A stretch of DNA of 64,000 nt. Origin: Acanthosepion esculentum. Taxonomy: Eukaryota; Mollusca; Cephalopoda; Sepiida; Sepiidae. Below, one piece after another: positions 1 through 13,100 of the stretch. The stretch's first letter is position 1. Each line of letters starts with the position of its first letter. The notes under the pieces are model-generated. The model was not told the DNA's origin and searched no databases. It saw nothing but the letters and a program-made list of their open reading frames with translations. The translations under genes were made by a program, and so were the position numbers. The stretch is taken from the NCBI GenBank assembly GCA_964036315.1, contig OZ038517.1:57113156-57177155 (forward strand), written 5' to 3'.

Positions 1-84
1 GACACATAGCAACAAGAGATGACTGCCATTAGAAACATATCAGCTTTGACAAGCAGGGAAAGAAGGGTCAAAGATAATAAAAAG

Positions 85-480
85 CATGCCTGTTTGTCTC
101 CCATACAAAAAAGTGCACCTGAACAGATTCAGATGATCTGCATGCCATAAAACATCAAGGCAGTATTTAAAAGCAATTCAAGCCTTTGGAGATCTCTCTC
201 CTAAACCAAACTCCCCTTAGATGAAAACAAATTGTGTTTATTCCATCCCATGCAGTTGTGGCAATAAATACAAGGAATACACCAGTCACCCACTAAAATT
301 AATGGTAGAGGAACATCAAAAGTCTGTAGCCTAGAGAGACTATAGAATGAAGTCAAAACTAATAGAGAGAACAAAAATGATAAGATGACTGAAGTAAATA
401 AATTTGGGAGACTAAGAAAGAAAGGACATTCATACCACCACCTGAGTACAGGCATTAGTTTTAAGGCTCCTAAATTAAAC
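85..480 (+). mobile_element. Penelope-like element fragment, GIY-YIG endonuclease region (decayed)
   Basis: The frame at 221-334 reads MKTNCVYSIPCSCGNKYKEY then TSHPLKLMVEEHQKSVA and a stop: a Cys-x-Cys plus Lys/Glu-His pattern typical of the GIY-YIG endonuclease of Penelope-like retroelements (PLEs). Upstream, in shifted frames, lie traces of the CLPYIK...IK..FK linker seen more clearly in the copy at 15690. The frame is broken by stops and shifts, so it is dead. It ends directly in front of a tRNA-like segment (484-550), the same order as in the other copies of this family here. Confidence 0.7.
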
Positions 481-483
481 TAT

Positions 484-550
484 TGGCCTAGTGGATTAAA
501 CCTTAGATAAAATATATAGTTGCCTGGCAGTTGTGACTTCAATCTCTGGA
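484..550 (+). repeat. tRNA-like segment in a PLE tail
   Basis: Starts with ggcctagtggattaaa, close to a tRNA D-arm / Pol III A box, and has a weak B-box-like cttcaatctc near 540. It follows a PLE endonuclease fragment, as do the segments near 16315, 20200 and 62707. Degenerate; it does not fold as a complete tRNA. Confidence 0.45.
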
Positions 551-1036
551 ACTAGTAGTGCTAAAAATTCATACATTCTGGTTTAATGGAAGAAAAAGGA
601 AAAATAGAAAAAAAAATATATAACAGCTGAAGAAAGCTGTAGGGTACAACAGCCACAAAACAAGCATGCTGGTCCAAATAAGGCATATAATAATTCATCT
701 CAAAAATACCAACAAATCAAAAATTACATTTTTATTTCTATTCTCAAACCATTTTAAAGTTTCAAGTAGATAACAGTAGATTCCCCTTCATCCATAAAAA
801 AATAGTTACAAAATAGCCAGAAAGTCTAGAGGTTACAATTTTTTTCTAAATTTTGCCTTTCCCCAAATTACTGTTTGTTCTTATGAAATGTAACCCTGTT
901 CCCTCACTTTATTACCATCAGAAAAGTGTATATTTTCAATATTTAGAAATATTAGAGGCATTCTTTTATAAAGGAATGCCTCTATTAATGTCAATGTTTA
1001 ACAAAGTGATTAGCACACAATCAAGAAACAACTTAC

Positions 1037-1319
1037 CAATTTTAACTGGAAATCCAGCAGGTAATTGCAGGGTGACAAAATCTCGCAATTTTTTAAAGTG
1101 AGCATTACTGGCTGCCATAAGGTCAATGATGGGGACGACCTGTTCAGGTAAGGACAGAGGATAATCCTCACACAACCACAGTGTGGCTTTGAAACGCTGA
1201 GCTTTACTGCTTTGTTCAATTGGGCGTCCAATGTCTCGCTCCTCAAGATCACATGCATCATCAAAATATTCCTCTGGCTTGATAGAGGACGGGTTGTATG
1301 ATAGGGTTTGGATGTCTGG
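1037..1319 (-). CDS. ANKRD13: ANKRD13 exon 10 (residues 332-426), last exon in the window
   Basis: Acceptor ...tttacag, donor gtaagt. Encodes a linker ([20 protein letters not shown]), then [40 protein letters not shown] and the run to [17 protein letters not shown](G). The last part matches the end of the GPCR-chaperone-type domain (FPLSLVEQVIPIIDLMA...PPGFPVKIEIPLF). 283 nt, leaving one base of a split codon. The following exons (PLFHVLNARITF region, acidic linker, UIMs, stop) are not found in 1-1036 and must lie to the left. Confidence 0.95.
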
Positions 1320-2310
1320 CTGTAAATAAAGTTAAGCATCTATGATAATTAAAACAGACGTTTTTGCTGAATAATGAGAGAGAAACATTATGCGATTATT
1401 AATTTTTTTAAACAAGTTTTTTTAAAAAAAGAACAATATACAGTTTGTTTGGAATAAATATGGATAACTGGCAGCAGTATAAATGTATTTAGTACGTAAC
1501 AATATCAGCCCTTAAGAGATTTCAATTATTAAAAAATCTGAATGCAAGATGTCAGTGCAATTAAATAAAATATCTCAAAAGCCATTAAAAATCAAATCTT
1601 ACAAGTTGATTTTATATGAAATTGATTTCTTTTTCAAATGATACCAAATTTAACATGGTTTTGGAAATTTACGACTTTGTAAAAAAATTATATCAAAATA
1701 ATCTGATGGTTCATTTCCAGGTGGTAAATTGTATATTGGCCCATTTGTCACCATAAAATCTTGAAGTTTTACTTCTTCAGTAGACTCATTCCAATGCAGA
1801 CATTGACATGTTGACATCTTCACAAGAGCTGTTGTGACTGTCACAGTCACTTTTGTCTTTTTCAACTTTCCTGCACTCTTCGTCATAATCCTCATTGGAG
1901 TCATCCAAATAACCATTATCATCACTTGTAATGTTAATGTCAGATTCATAAAAAAATTAATCTCCATTGCCAATGTGGTTTTTGCAGAAAGAACCCTCCT
2001 CAAATTCTGGATCACTTTCGCTGTCTGGCATAGTTCTCCGAGTAAAAACAAGCATGACAAAAAAAAAAAAAAAACATCTAAAAATTTCTAATCACAGCAT
2101 GCCACTTTTACAACACTATTTCGTCCCCAAACATTTATTCATTTGGTTGATGGCACCTTTAGTTGATGAGGTGACAGGTGTTAACGCTGTGCATTTGAAA
2201 TAAAGTGATGCCCTACTACAGGCACATTCAAGCACTCCTGGATTGTAAATGTGTGAAACTTGCAGGTGCATTTGAGTGCTTCCAAACTTAAAAGGGCTAA
2301 AATTTTAAAT

Positions 2311-2351
<41 letters not shown>

Positions 2352-3639
2352 AATCAATGGACAAAATATTTTCACAGGAGCATATAAAAGAAGTGGGGTT
2401 AATCAAGGAAAATATTAATTTGTGCCTTCAAATGAAGTCTTATGATTAAATTCAGTTAAAATAATTGCAGTATCATGGTTTAGCAAACAAAAATACCTCT
2501 TTGCTGCCATTTATAAATCTATGGATCCAGTAATAAAGCAGAGTTTGTTTATAACTTCCATTCTAAAAGATTTGTCAGTCAAAAAGAAAAACCAAGACAT
2601 GAAGAAATATGAATAAAGTGGGCCACATCCCTCACTAGGGGAGGGAGGTGCATATTTACAAAAGAAATAAAAGGTAGAAAAGAACAAAACAAAATAAAAG
2701 TAAAAAAAAGCTATTTACGCCATTTGTTGCTCCCTGAGCTTTGTTTTCTTCTTCAGCAACTCCCAGAAAGGATTCCAGAGGAGTTTTGTTAATTTTTTTG
2801 CTGCGTTCCTTATCCTCCTCAGTCATGTGTTCAGTTCTGGTCTTTGTAACCAATTCAACATTGGAGGCACTGAATACCTTAAAAGAGACAAAAAGAAAGA
2901 AATTTTGCAAGTATGTTTCTAAGTAACTATTCGTTTATCTTCACACACATCTCCAATACTTACAAAACAAGCTAAATTTAGGTTTTTACAAAGTTTTTAA
3001 ATTCAAATGACCAATAAGTAATGTTATTTATACAATTTCAGTTTCACAAACACTATCCAATTATGGTAGCCTCTGTTCTGTCAGGATTAACAATTTATCT
3101 GCATAAAGCTGCTATTCAAATATTGTATGTGTATATATATATATATATATAGATAGAGAGAGAGCGTATCAAAATGTTCCTGCCAATCTTCATGGGCCAA
3201 ACCAAAGGGAATCTAGTAATAAACAAGAGACTGAAAAGGCTAACAAAATGAAGACATCAAATCAAATGCATCATCTAGAATTTTTTGTATGCAGTAGCAG
3301 GAAGCATATCAACAATTGTATAATACATGTGAATACAAGAAATGGAGAAGAGAAGCAGTAATTACAGAGAGAATTCACATTAATAAATGACCAATGAGGT
3401 TCAGAAAAGAAAATTTAAAAGAGGAAGACATTGGGATAAGTTACAAATGAGGAAGAGAAAGAATGAAAGAACCATGAAATGAGAAAAAACTTGAGGGAAA
3501 AAAAAAAAAAAAAAAAAAACTGAGATGAATACCCTGATGTGGGCAATAAAATTTAAATCTTAAACATAAATATTTTCAAAAATTGTAAGTAACATAATAA
3601 GGTATAAATAGAAAACAGGGTTATTTAGCAAGAGTACAA

Positions 3640-3738
<99 letters not shown>

Positions 3739-3873
3739 AAGATTGTATTGTGCATGAAACTCCAAGTGGTGCTACTGTTGAAGAATATTATATATGTATA
3801 TATATGTATATATATATACTTAATATCTGTTATATAATGGAACTATTTTATTAACACCAGCACTCAATTTGCG

Positions 3874-3907
<34 letters not shown>

Positions 3908-6252
3908 AGCAAATGTGTGGATATAGATCCGACGGTATGATGAAAATGTGGAAAAGACAAAGCAAAATCCGAATATATGAGTTTACTGTTTTTATTTTGT
4001 TTTTGTTTTTGTTATTCTGTCGACGTCAGACGTTTCGGTCAAATAGACCTTCTTCGGGACATGGTTAATGGAGACATATTTATATTAGATTTAAGTTTGA
4101 TGGAGAGACGATATATACAGGACTGGTCAGAAACAGAAAAACTGAAATTCTAAAGTCAAGTATTCTTTCTTAGAGTCGGATATGCTGGCGTCGCGTGGGC
4201 GGCAACTACGAAGACCTGCGCACAGGGAAAAGATTGTGTCCTAAGTGGAAGGTGAGGGGGACTATTTAAAACTATAGCTTATCGGTACGTTTGTCACGCA
4301 TTAATCTTGCCACAGAGCTCGCGATCTGAAAGAAACCAGGTCTATTATTTACTGTATGTGAGGTGGCTATCATGCCAGCCTCCTAAATCTGTCTAAGGCT
4401 CTTATTGTGGATATATTTTAAGATCTTCACAGAGTCGAAATCAAAATTGTGATCAGATTTGGCTATGTGTATAACTAAAGCACTGCTTAGATTACTGAGG
4501 CGAATGTCACGTTTATGTTCGGAAATGCGAGATTTCAATGATCTACCTGTCTCGCCTACATAACTCAAGTTGCAGTCTCTGCAGGGCACCTGATAGACAC
4601 AAGCATCGGATGTAATATGTTGTCTGCTGGTATTACTCAATATGTTACGTATAGATTTAGTGGGTAATGTAGTAGTTTTAATTTTTAGCGCGTTTAGATT
4701 GTTGGAGATGTGTTCGGTCAGAGGGTTATTCGGTAGAAAGATGCGGCCAATGGGATTATCAGGGGCAGCTGAGAGTGTGCCTCTCTCCACCTTTGATGTA
4801 GTAGTAGTAGTCGGTATGTTGTTATGTACTGATGGACGAACTCTGTGGATTTTCAAGGCTTTATGTTTAGCGCCGAGTATTAGTTGTCTCGGATACGAAA
4901 GGCTGGAGAAGGTATCCTCGATATAACCAAATTCGTCATCTAAATATTTTGCTGAACAGATTCGCAGAGCTCTCAAGTAAAATCCGATAATAACACCTCT
5001 CTTAGTCCTAGTATCATTGTGAGAGTAAAAGTGTAAGTAGTCGTTTTTGCATGTGGGTTTACGATATACTTTGAATTCTAGTTTGTTATTATTTCTGGTG
5101 AGTAGTATGTCTAGAAAAGGTAGAGAATTATTCGATTCAAGTTCGTGGGTAAATTTTATAGTAGGTTCTACTCTATTCAATCTATCGGTGATTTTGTTTA
5201 GATCATGTTTCTGTGGGTAAATGAATAAAATGTCATCTATGTAACGGAAATAATGTGTATCATCAGGGATTATATATTTGAAAGGTCCAGACTCGAGAAA
5301 TTCTAGAAATATGCATGCTAGGAACCCAGAGAGAGGACTACCCATTGGTAAGCCAAACTTTTGTTTATAGTAGATGTCGTTATGCTGGAAGTAACAGTGA
5401 GATGTGCATAGGAGGCACACTCTCAGCTGCCCCTGATAATCCCATTGGCCGCATCTTTCTACCGAATAACCCTCTGACCGAACACATCTCCAACAATCTA
5501 AACGCGCTAAAAATTAAAACTACTACATTACCCACTAAATCTATACGTAACATATTGAGTAATACCAGCAGACAACATATTACATCCGATGCTTGTGTCT
5601 ATCAGGTGCCCTGCAGAGACTGCAACCTGAGTTATGTAGGCGAGACAGGTAGATCATTGAAATCTCGCATTTCCGAACATAAACGTGACATTCGCCTCGG
5701 TAATCTAAGCAGTGCTTTAGTTATACACATAGCCAAATCTGATCACAATTTTGATTTCGACTCTGTGAAGATCTTAAAATATATCCACAATAAGAGCCTT
5801 AGACAGATTTAGGAGGCTGGCATGATAGCCACCTCACATACAGTAAATAATAGACCTGGTTTCTTTCAGATCGCGAGCTCTGTGGCAAGATTAATGCGTG
5901 ACAAACGTACCGATAAGCTATAGTTTTAAATAGTCCCCCTCACCTTCCACTTAGGACACAATCTTTTCCCTGTGCGCAGGTCTTCGTAGTTGCTGCCCAC
6001 GCGACGCCAGCATATCCGACTCTAAGAAAGAATACTTGACTTTAGAATTTCAGTTTTTCTGTTTCTGACCAGTCCTGTATATATCGTCTCTCCATCAAAC
6101 TTAAATCTAATATAAATATGTCTCCATTAACCATGTCCCGAAGAAGGTCTATTTGACCGAAACGTCTGACGTCGACAGAATAACAAAAACAAAAACAAAA
6201 TAAAAACAGTAAACTCACATATTCGGATTTTGCTTTGTCTTTTCCACATTTT

Positions 6253-6291
<39 letters not shown>

Positions 6292-7087
6292 TAGAGAGAG
6301 AGAGAGCGTGTGTAAATATAAAAGTGGACAAGTGCTGACTTCCATGTCCACTTTTATATTTACACACGCTCTATCTCTGATATTGAGCACTTTATCCCAT
6401 AAATATAGCACACTTTAAGATTATATTTCTTCATATATATAAATTTTCCATGATCGCGGAATTGTTAGTCTTAAACAGAATCTGGTCTTTAATGTAATTT
6501 TCAATAATAAATAAATTATTTGATAATAATTTTAAAAAAATTTTTTTTTTTCAAAACTTAATAACTGTGTCCAATTTTGTAAAACATTTTAACAATAACT
6601 GTTATTTACTTAAAATTTGTTTTTACAAATCTTTGTAGTTATTTTCCTTATAAAACACCCAAAATAATTAACAAATGTTTGCATTAAAAAAAGTGGGTCG
6701 TCGATGTCCTGAGAATATGTTAGCTAGTCTATTTTTAAATATTTTATAACTTTTCTAAGAAACTGTATGTTGCGAACAAGATGAAAGTCCAAAGGTCACA
6801 GCTTGGTCATGGCCACCGAGATCCATTGCTAAAGTGGAAATGGAAGACAGGCATTGGGGGGGGGGGAGAGAGAGAGAGAGAGAGCTCAAACCAATAAGTT
6901 TAAAAAATTCATTTTCTTTAAATGCTATCATGTGCCTACCATACAATTTAGAAATAAAAAACAATTCCCCAAAAACATCATTCTATGAAACAACTGGCTT
7001 GTCTAAGCTTACAATCATACAGCAATTCTCCCGGGTAATTAATTGCATCATCTTCAGTGCTTTACTATTGTAAACAAATTTAAATTG

Positions 7088-7124
<37 letters not shown>

Positions 7125-10100
7125 TTTAATAACATTAACTATCAGTGGTTATTTTTTTCATATTTTACTTATAATTTGTAATCTAAACCAGTTGCATGAA
7201 TAAGCAACAAATTAAAATTAGCCAAGGTGACTGAATCAAGTCAATATAGTGAATCAACCTCTAAAGTTTGGCCTGCTCCTCTAAAAAGAAAAGAAACCAA
7301 AAAAAAAAAACCCACCTGTATTTAAAATTTAGAGCAATTTCCTGATGACTTATGCAGAAGAAAATGTTACTTTGCAAATTAAAGTTGACATTTTTAGGGT
7401 TGACACAATCAAAGATCACATCAAATCAAAAACCCAACTCAACTGAAACAGAAGACAATCACAACTTTGTTGAAGAGCAAAGAGGTTCGAGACGATTTTG
7501 TCCTTGATTTTTTGAAAATGTGCACTTTGACATTCCCCCTACACAAAATTGACAAAATAAGGTCATTCATATTAAAACATTGTAAAGGTGGTGGTGATAT
7601 TCCAAGTGTCAATTATGTTAGGCAACTTCATCTACCAAAATTGTTTGCTTGTCACTTTGATTAGCAAGCTTGGCTTTCAGGGCAGCAATCAGCCAGCATC
7701 ATAACAGACGAAACAACTCTCCTGACCAAAGCATTTTGAATGTAATTGCAAGCATTCATGGGGAGTCATTTCTCATTGATGTTGTAATCTTGCGAGAATG
7801 CAATCATCAAACATCAGCTGTAACTAATGTGGATATTGCATTTAAGGATATTATTGCCTTTGTAACAGATTCTGCTGCCTAATGCAAAAAAAACCATAAG
7901 GAAGTGTTGTCAAATGTTTTTGCTAACAGTTGCCATGTGTTGTGCTTAGCACATATTTTAAATCTTGTTGATGGAATATTTTTCTTACTGGCTAGCATTT
8001 GATAATGTTACCCAGCTCAAGAATTTCATCAAGTCAGCCTAGTTGGAAAAAGTGATACTTAAAATGGTTTGAAGGTTCCTTGCCTAAGGAACAAGTGAAA
8101 CTACTCCCTGTACCAGTGTCAACCAGATAAAATTCCTGGTTTAATGTAGCCAAATATCACTCATAAGCAAGAAAAGAGCCATGGTCTTGCAGTAGATAGG
8201 ATTCTAGAATTAGTAGATGATGGTTGACTACATCAAGCATCTTACCATAATTTGCACCTAAATCAGAATTTTATAAATGAAGACTGCATTCGTTTAATTA
8301 CAGCTTTGACAAACTTAAAAGAAACTAAAGACAGTTTTGTAGCCATCAAGGACTTGCAATGTCCTTCTACTGATCTTCTTGAAGAATTCCAAATGTATGT
8401 GAATTACCAAGATGATTTACCAAATCCTTTTAATATTCCATCATCTTGGAATGCAAATAAGAACAGATTGCCAATAAGGTCATATGGATGCCTGTTACCA
8501 GCATAGATGCTGAATGTTCATTTTTCTCAAAAATTTACTCGATAAGCAATGTGAAAGTCTTACCCCTGAGAACACCAAGCAACTCACAATGTTGTATTAC
8601 AATGGAGATTTAGAGAAAAGATTTGAAGATTAAGAAATTAGTAATTTTAAATTTGAGCAGTATTTCAACTTGGGATAAGTTGTTTTATTTAAATTTTGAA
8701 TTAATGTCTACAAATTTGTAACAAAATATAAAAAAACAAAGATTCAGTTACTGTTTTGTAAAATTTTGGTCAAAATGTTTGACTTTATTCAGATATTTAT
8801 TATTGAGATCCTAGTTATTTGCTGTTAATACTTTAAATGTGATTTTTATATTATGAATCAATAATTATAAATCAATCAAAAAAACAAAAACAATTTGAAT
8901 AGGTTTTGAACATGTTCTTAAAGAATGGAAGCTCTGATTAAAAGTTCTACCACAAAGATAATTATGCACAGTAACATTCTATTGTTTTATTGTCTAGTCA
9001 TTTTACATTTTTTTATTTTTACATATTTATTTTTGGACTTAGCTAAGATTTTTGCTGTTAAAAGCTTTTCAGTAAGAATAAAGCAGTCTTAGAATTTAAC
9101 ACAGATTCTAATGTTTCAGAATTTAGTTTATGTCCAGGACATCTGTGCGGGAAAAAAGTGGATAAACTAGGAGAAAGTAGAATAATACTTTTTGGGATCA
9201 ATTTTAATACAGAAAATTATTTGTTTTACTTGATCCTAAGAGTTGATTTGTTTCCTTGCTCTAAGGCTCATAGAATTAATGCTTTATTGAATCCAATTCA
9301 ATGGTGGAAAAAAATGAAGCAAATTCCAAATGTAGCAATTAACAATGGATCATCAATAATATTCACATGTCAAAGCAGTTTATTATTATTATTCACTAAA
9401 AATATCAATTGTCTAAACCTCCCAACAAGCATTTGGCTAAGAGACTTCCCATCTATTATATTTAAAAGAAAGGTGAATATCATTTTGTATCATTATAGGA
9501 TGTTGAGAACCACCAAGCCCAGTACCTTATGGCCATAAAGGAAGAGCCACAAATATGTGGTAGTAGGACAAGTGTCATCATTAGACAACCTGAAACCATT
9601 ACTGTTTACTCCACCACCCATTGGGAGAGCGGGATGGGGGAGAGAGATGGAAATTGAGTTATTAAAAAAATGCACACATCCAAAGAGAAAAGAAAAGGTA
9701 ATTATGCTAATATCCACATCTAAAATACTTAATAAATAGTAATAAAGGAGTGAAAAGGACATGCTTACCAATTCAGTAAAGTGAGTTGCTTAATACTGGC
9801 ATTGATAAACATTGCTCCAATGTGGATCAAGCTTTTCAGGTCTATATAAAAACTAAGTTTCTACAATTCATTCAAAACTTTAATATATATTTTCTCTGGA
9901 AATGGCTTCCCATCTTAAATCCAAATTCCACAATGTGAAATTTCAATTTATTTCACTTAAATAAATTGAAATCACTTTCAGTTTGACCAATCTGGTCCAC
10001 ACTATTTAGAGAGAAAAAAAAAATTTTTGGCAGAGGGAGAGAGAGGTGGGGATTCTACTAAATTTGTTCCAAGGAGTTACTAATTATATTCTTACCTTAC

Positions 10101-13100
10101 TTTCATATCCATTTACAATCTCAGAACGGTCACTTCTCCAGCCCCATATCCCTGATTTATTTCTGGAAAATAAATAAAAATAAAAAAATTATTAGCTATT
10201 TAGAGACATGTTAACATATTTAATATATTGCTCATTTGGATTATTGTTATTGATGACGGTGCTGATGATAATAATAATAATAATAATTATTATTCACTGA
10301 AGGCAGTGGATGTCTCAATACTAACAGGTGTAAAAAAACTTCTACATTTTTCTTAGAGTAGTAAGATTATCTCATACTATAAAATTAAGAAAGAGTTATA
10401 AAACATTTTCCCATAAATTCATATTCACAGAATTTTTAATCCACTTTTGAAAAAAGGACTACTTTTTTTCAAATATTTGATAACTAAAAAAAAACAAAAA
10501 AAACAAACATTTTAAACAACTGTTCTTAATTCAATAGTAAACAATGTGAAAATGGATTTTTAAATTTATTTCTGAAATTAAATAAAAAGAAAAAGATAAC
10601 AATAATTGTTAAATCAATTTTCTTAATGTAAAGACAAAAGATTTTAATTTTTTATTATCATGACAAAAGATAGACATTCCACATATAAATACGCACTCCA
10701 TTTTAAATTGTTACAAGCTGATACCATATCAAAAAGGCTGGCAAGTGCTAAATATAGTCCAAAAAGTTGTACTTTACAATTTTGGTTCAGCTTTAGTTTA
10801 CAATTTCAGAAATCATTACCCATTACTATTTAACAAAAAAAAAAAAAAAAAAAAAAAAAAAAGATGGGAAGATGTAACCAGAAGGGCCAACATTGCACAT
10901 AATCTTTGGTATGGTTACCTTTCAAATGCTATTTTATCTGTATCAATGAAGGTAGTCATGATAGGTGAGGTGAGTCTAGCAGCTACTTCCTCTTCGGTTG
11001 GTTCGAGCATGGAGGACAGCATTGGCATTTGTTGGATTTGTATAGTTTCTGAATACACCTCCTGGTTGTCATGGTCCACTTCCATCACCACTGCAGACTG
11101 ACCTAGCAGCAATATAATTTGTATAGAAATCATATTTAATCAATAGTTTATAAATATATCTATATTAATAAAACAATGCAAAAATATTAAGTCTGGAACA
11201 AAAAGATTTTGAAAAATAAAACTTAGTAAGTAAACATTAAGCATCATTGTTTTTTTTAGTACAATGGAGGAATGGTTTGAGAAGATGAACTTCCATGTCA
11301 ATAACAATAAAAGGATCCAGTTCTTTATTTTATTTTTTTTTTTAAATTAATCTACATTTGCCAAGAAGCAAAATTTTTGTCTTAAATTAAAATCAAAACA
11401 AGCATTGTATTTACATTAGTCGGACTATTGTCCTCATTTTTGTCGCCAAATTTGTCACAAATATGGCGACAAAGATGAGGACAATAGTCCGACTAATGTA
11501 AATACTGTACATAATACCTCATCTCGGAAATATAGACAGACTCAAAACAAGCATTTATTTCAATTTATAGAGAGGTAATGAAAAGGTCATGAATGCTGCT
11601 AATAATTTTAAAAAAGTAAATAAATGAATTAATTTAAATAACGGCATCATGAATATACAGTCACATTGGATTTGGGGATATTGGAACCATTTTTCCCCCT
11701 ATCCATTCCTAATATAGCCAAAACTAAGGCTATTTGGCTATATTAGGAATAGATAGGAAAAAAAAAAAAAAAAGAAGAAAAAAAGTTCTTATTCACTTTG
11801 AACATTCTACAAACAAGAATATCCCCCTCATAACCCACCTACCCAGGGTGTGAAAGAGGTAAAGCCACAACTTTTGGATAAATAATTCCTTTTGACTAAA
11901 TAGAAGGGTATCTGGTATATGCATATGTGAGTTTCTCTGATTTTATTTTATTTTTTAAATAAAAAAATAAATAAAAAAATGTTGCTTGTGGTAATGTAGT
12001 TTACTTGCCCTCATTTTAACTTAGGAGTTAAGTGAATTTATACTAAGTTAAAACTTATTTATGCATCCACAGTTACCTAACTTTAATCTTAACTAAAAGT
12101 GTGGATTCAAAATTCACATGAACAACTACAATGTTAAATTCCCTAATATTCAACCCCCAGATTACCCTCATATAAATCTTATTAAATTCCCCTTGGCCTG
12201 GAAGGGGTCTTTGCCTTCTTCAGCTACCTTCCTAGAGATGGCATGCCAATAAAAGCGCCCAGTCTCCTGTGCTGCGAACAGGCTAATAGGATTAGGTAGG
12301 TTCATCCGTCACTTAGTCCACACTCCTTTCACATCTACTGAATAAGAATAGACATTCATTCCTGTTTAAAATGTGGTTGCAAATCTTCATTTTGAGGGAA
12401 CCAGACTGACAGTTTTCTGGTTGCTGCATCCCAACTGATAGCAAGAAGCTCTTCGGCAGTGCTAAGAGAGGCTGCCTTGATCAACACTTGCATCATACCA
12501 AGATTTTTGTAGTGCCATGTTTCACATGGATAGGAGTCCCTGTAAACATTGAAACCTAAAAATTTCCCTGCAATTGTCCTTAAGAAATGTGCTCCTGGAC
12601 TGGACCATGTTTTTTCCATGTTCTATAATATATGCCTTGCTGCTTCTTGCTTTCCAGATTGTTGGAAATCATCTTCTGTAATTCTTCTTTTTAAGAACTG
12701 TGGTGAACCCTCTGATCCTTCAAACTATTGACCTATTATTAGTCTTTTATCTCTCCTTGGGTAAGTACTAGAAGCACTAATCAATTTCAAATTGGTTAAG
12801 CATCTCACCTCATTGGGTCTGATTTCAGACAAACAATATGGCTTTCACTTTAAGTCAACTGCCAATGTGTTGATGGTTATTGCTGAAAGAGTCTGTCAAG
12901 CTTTAGATATTTCAAAGACATTTGACAGGAACTGGCATGTGGTCTTCTTCACAATTTGAAGGGTCATGGTGTTTCTGGCCATATCTTTGATTTGATTCAA
13001 TCTTTCTTATCAGATAAATGTTATCTTGAATGGCCACTCCTCTAGATCATTCTGGATTAATGTGGATTTCCACCAGGGATCTATTGTTGAACTCTCAGGA

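Larger units (their letters stand above)
3937..6258. mobile_element. Penelope-like element with inverted-repeat architecture
   Basis: A 2.3-kb unit: two 847-bp inverted arms (3937-4783 and 5412-6258) around 628 bp of unique reverse transcriptase sequence. Paired positions sum to 10195 at every point checked, so there is no net length difference between arms; I saw only a few substitutions. The minus strand reads RT then GIY-YIG endonuclease; the right arm carries a second copy of the 3' end on the plus strand. The RT is truncated at its 5' side: motifs before [10 protein letters not shown] are missing. Complex inverted or tandem terminal copies are typical of PLEs. The near identity of the arms suggests recent insertion or gene conversion. 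Confidence 0.9.
5412..6258 (+). repeat. Right arm of PLE inverted repeat (847 bp)
   Basis: Mirror of 3937-4783; ends precisely where an AT microsatellite begins (catcatatat at 6253 onward). Confidence 0.95.

Noticed and set aside
201..455. Minus-strand open frame of 84 codons
   Set aside because: It is the antisense of the PLE endonuclease fragment, which has recognisable GIY-YIG-type residues on the plus strand.
1834..2203. Plus-strand open frames over 1.8-2.2 kb
   Set aside because: Antisense shadows of the piggyBac-like remnant, one running through an A-run; no family pattern.
3643..3854. Open frames encoding long Met-Cys-Val repeats
   Set aside because: They are translations of a perfect TG microsatellite in different frames, not genes.
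10919..11133. Reading the exon 7 frame upstream to a Met at 11133 as a separate small protein
   Set aside because: The part above 11102 is intronic; a canonical acceptor (tgctag) and phase match with exon 6 show it is an internal exon.
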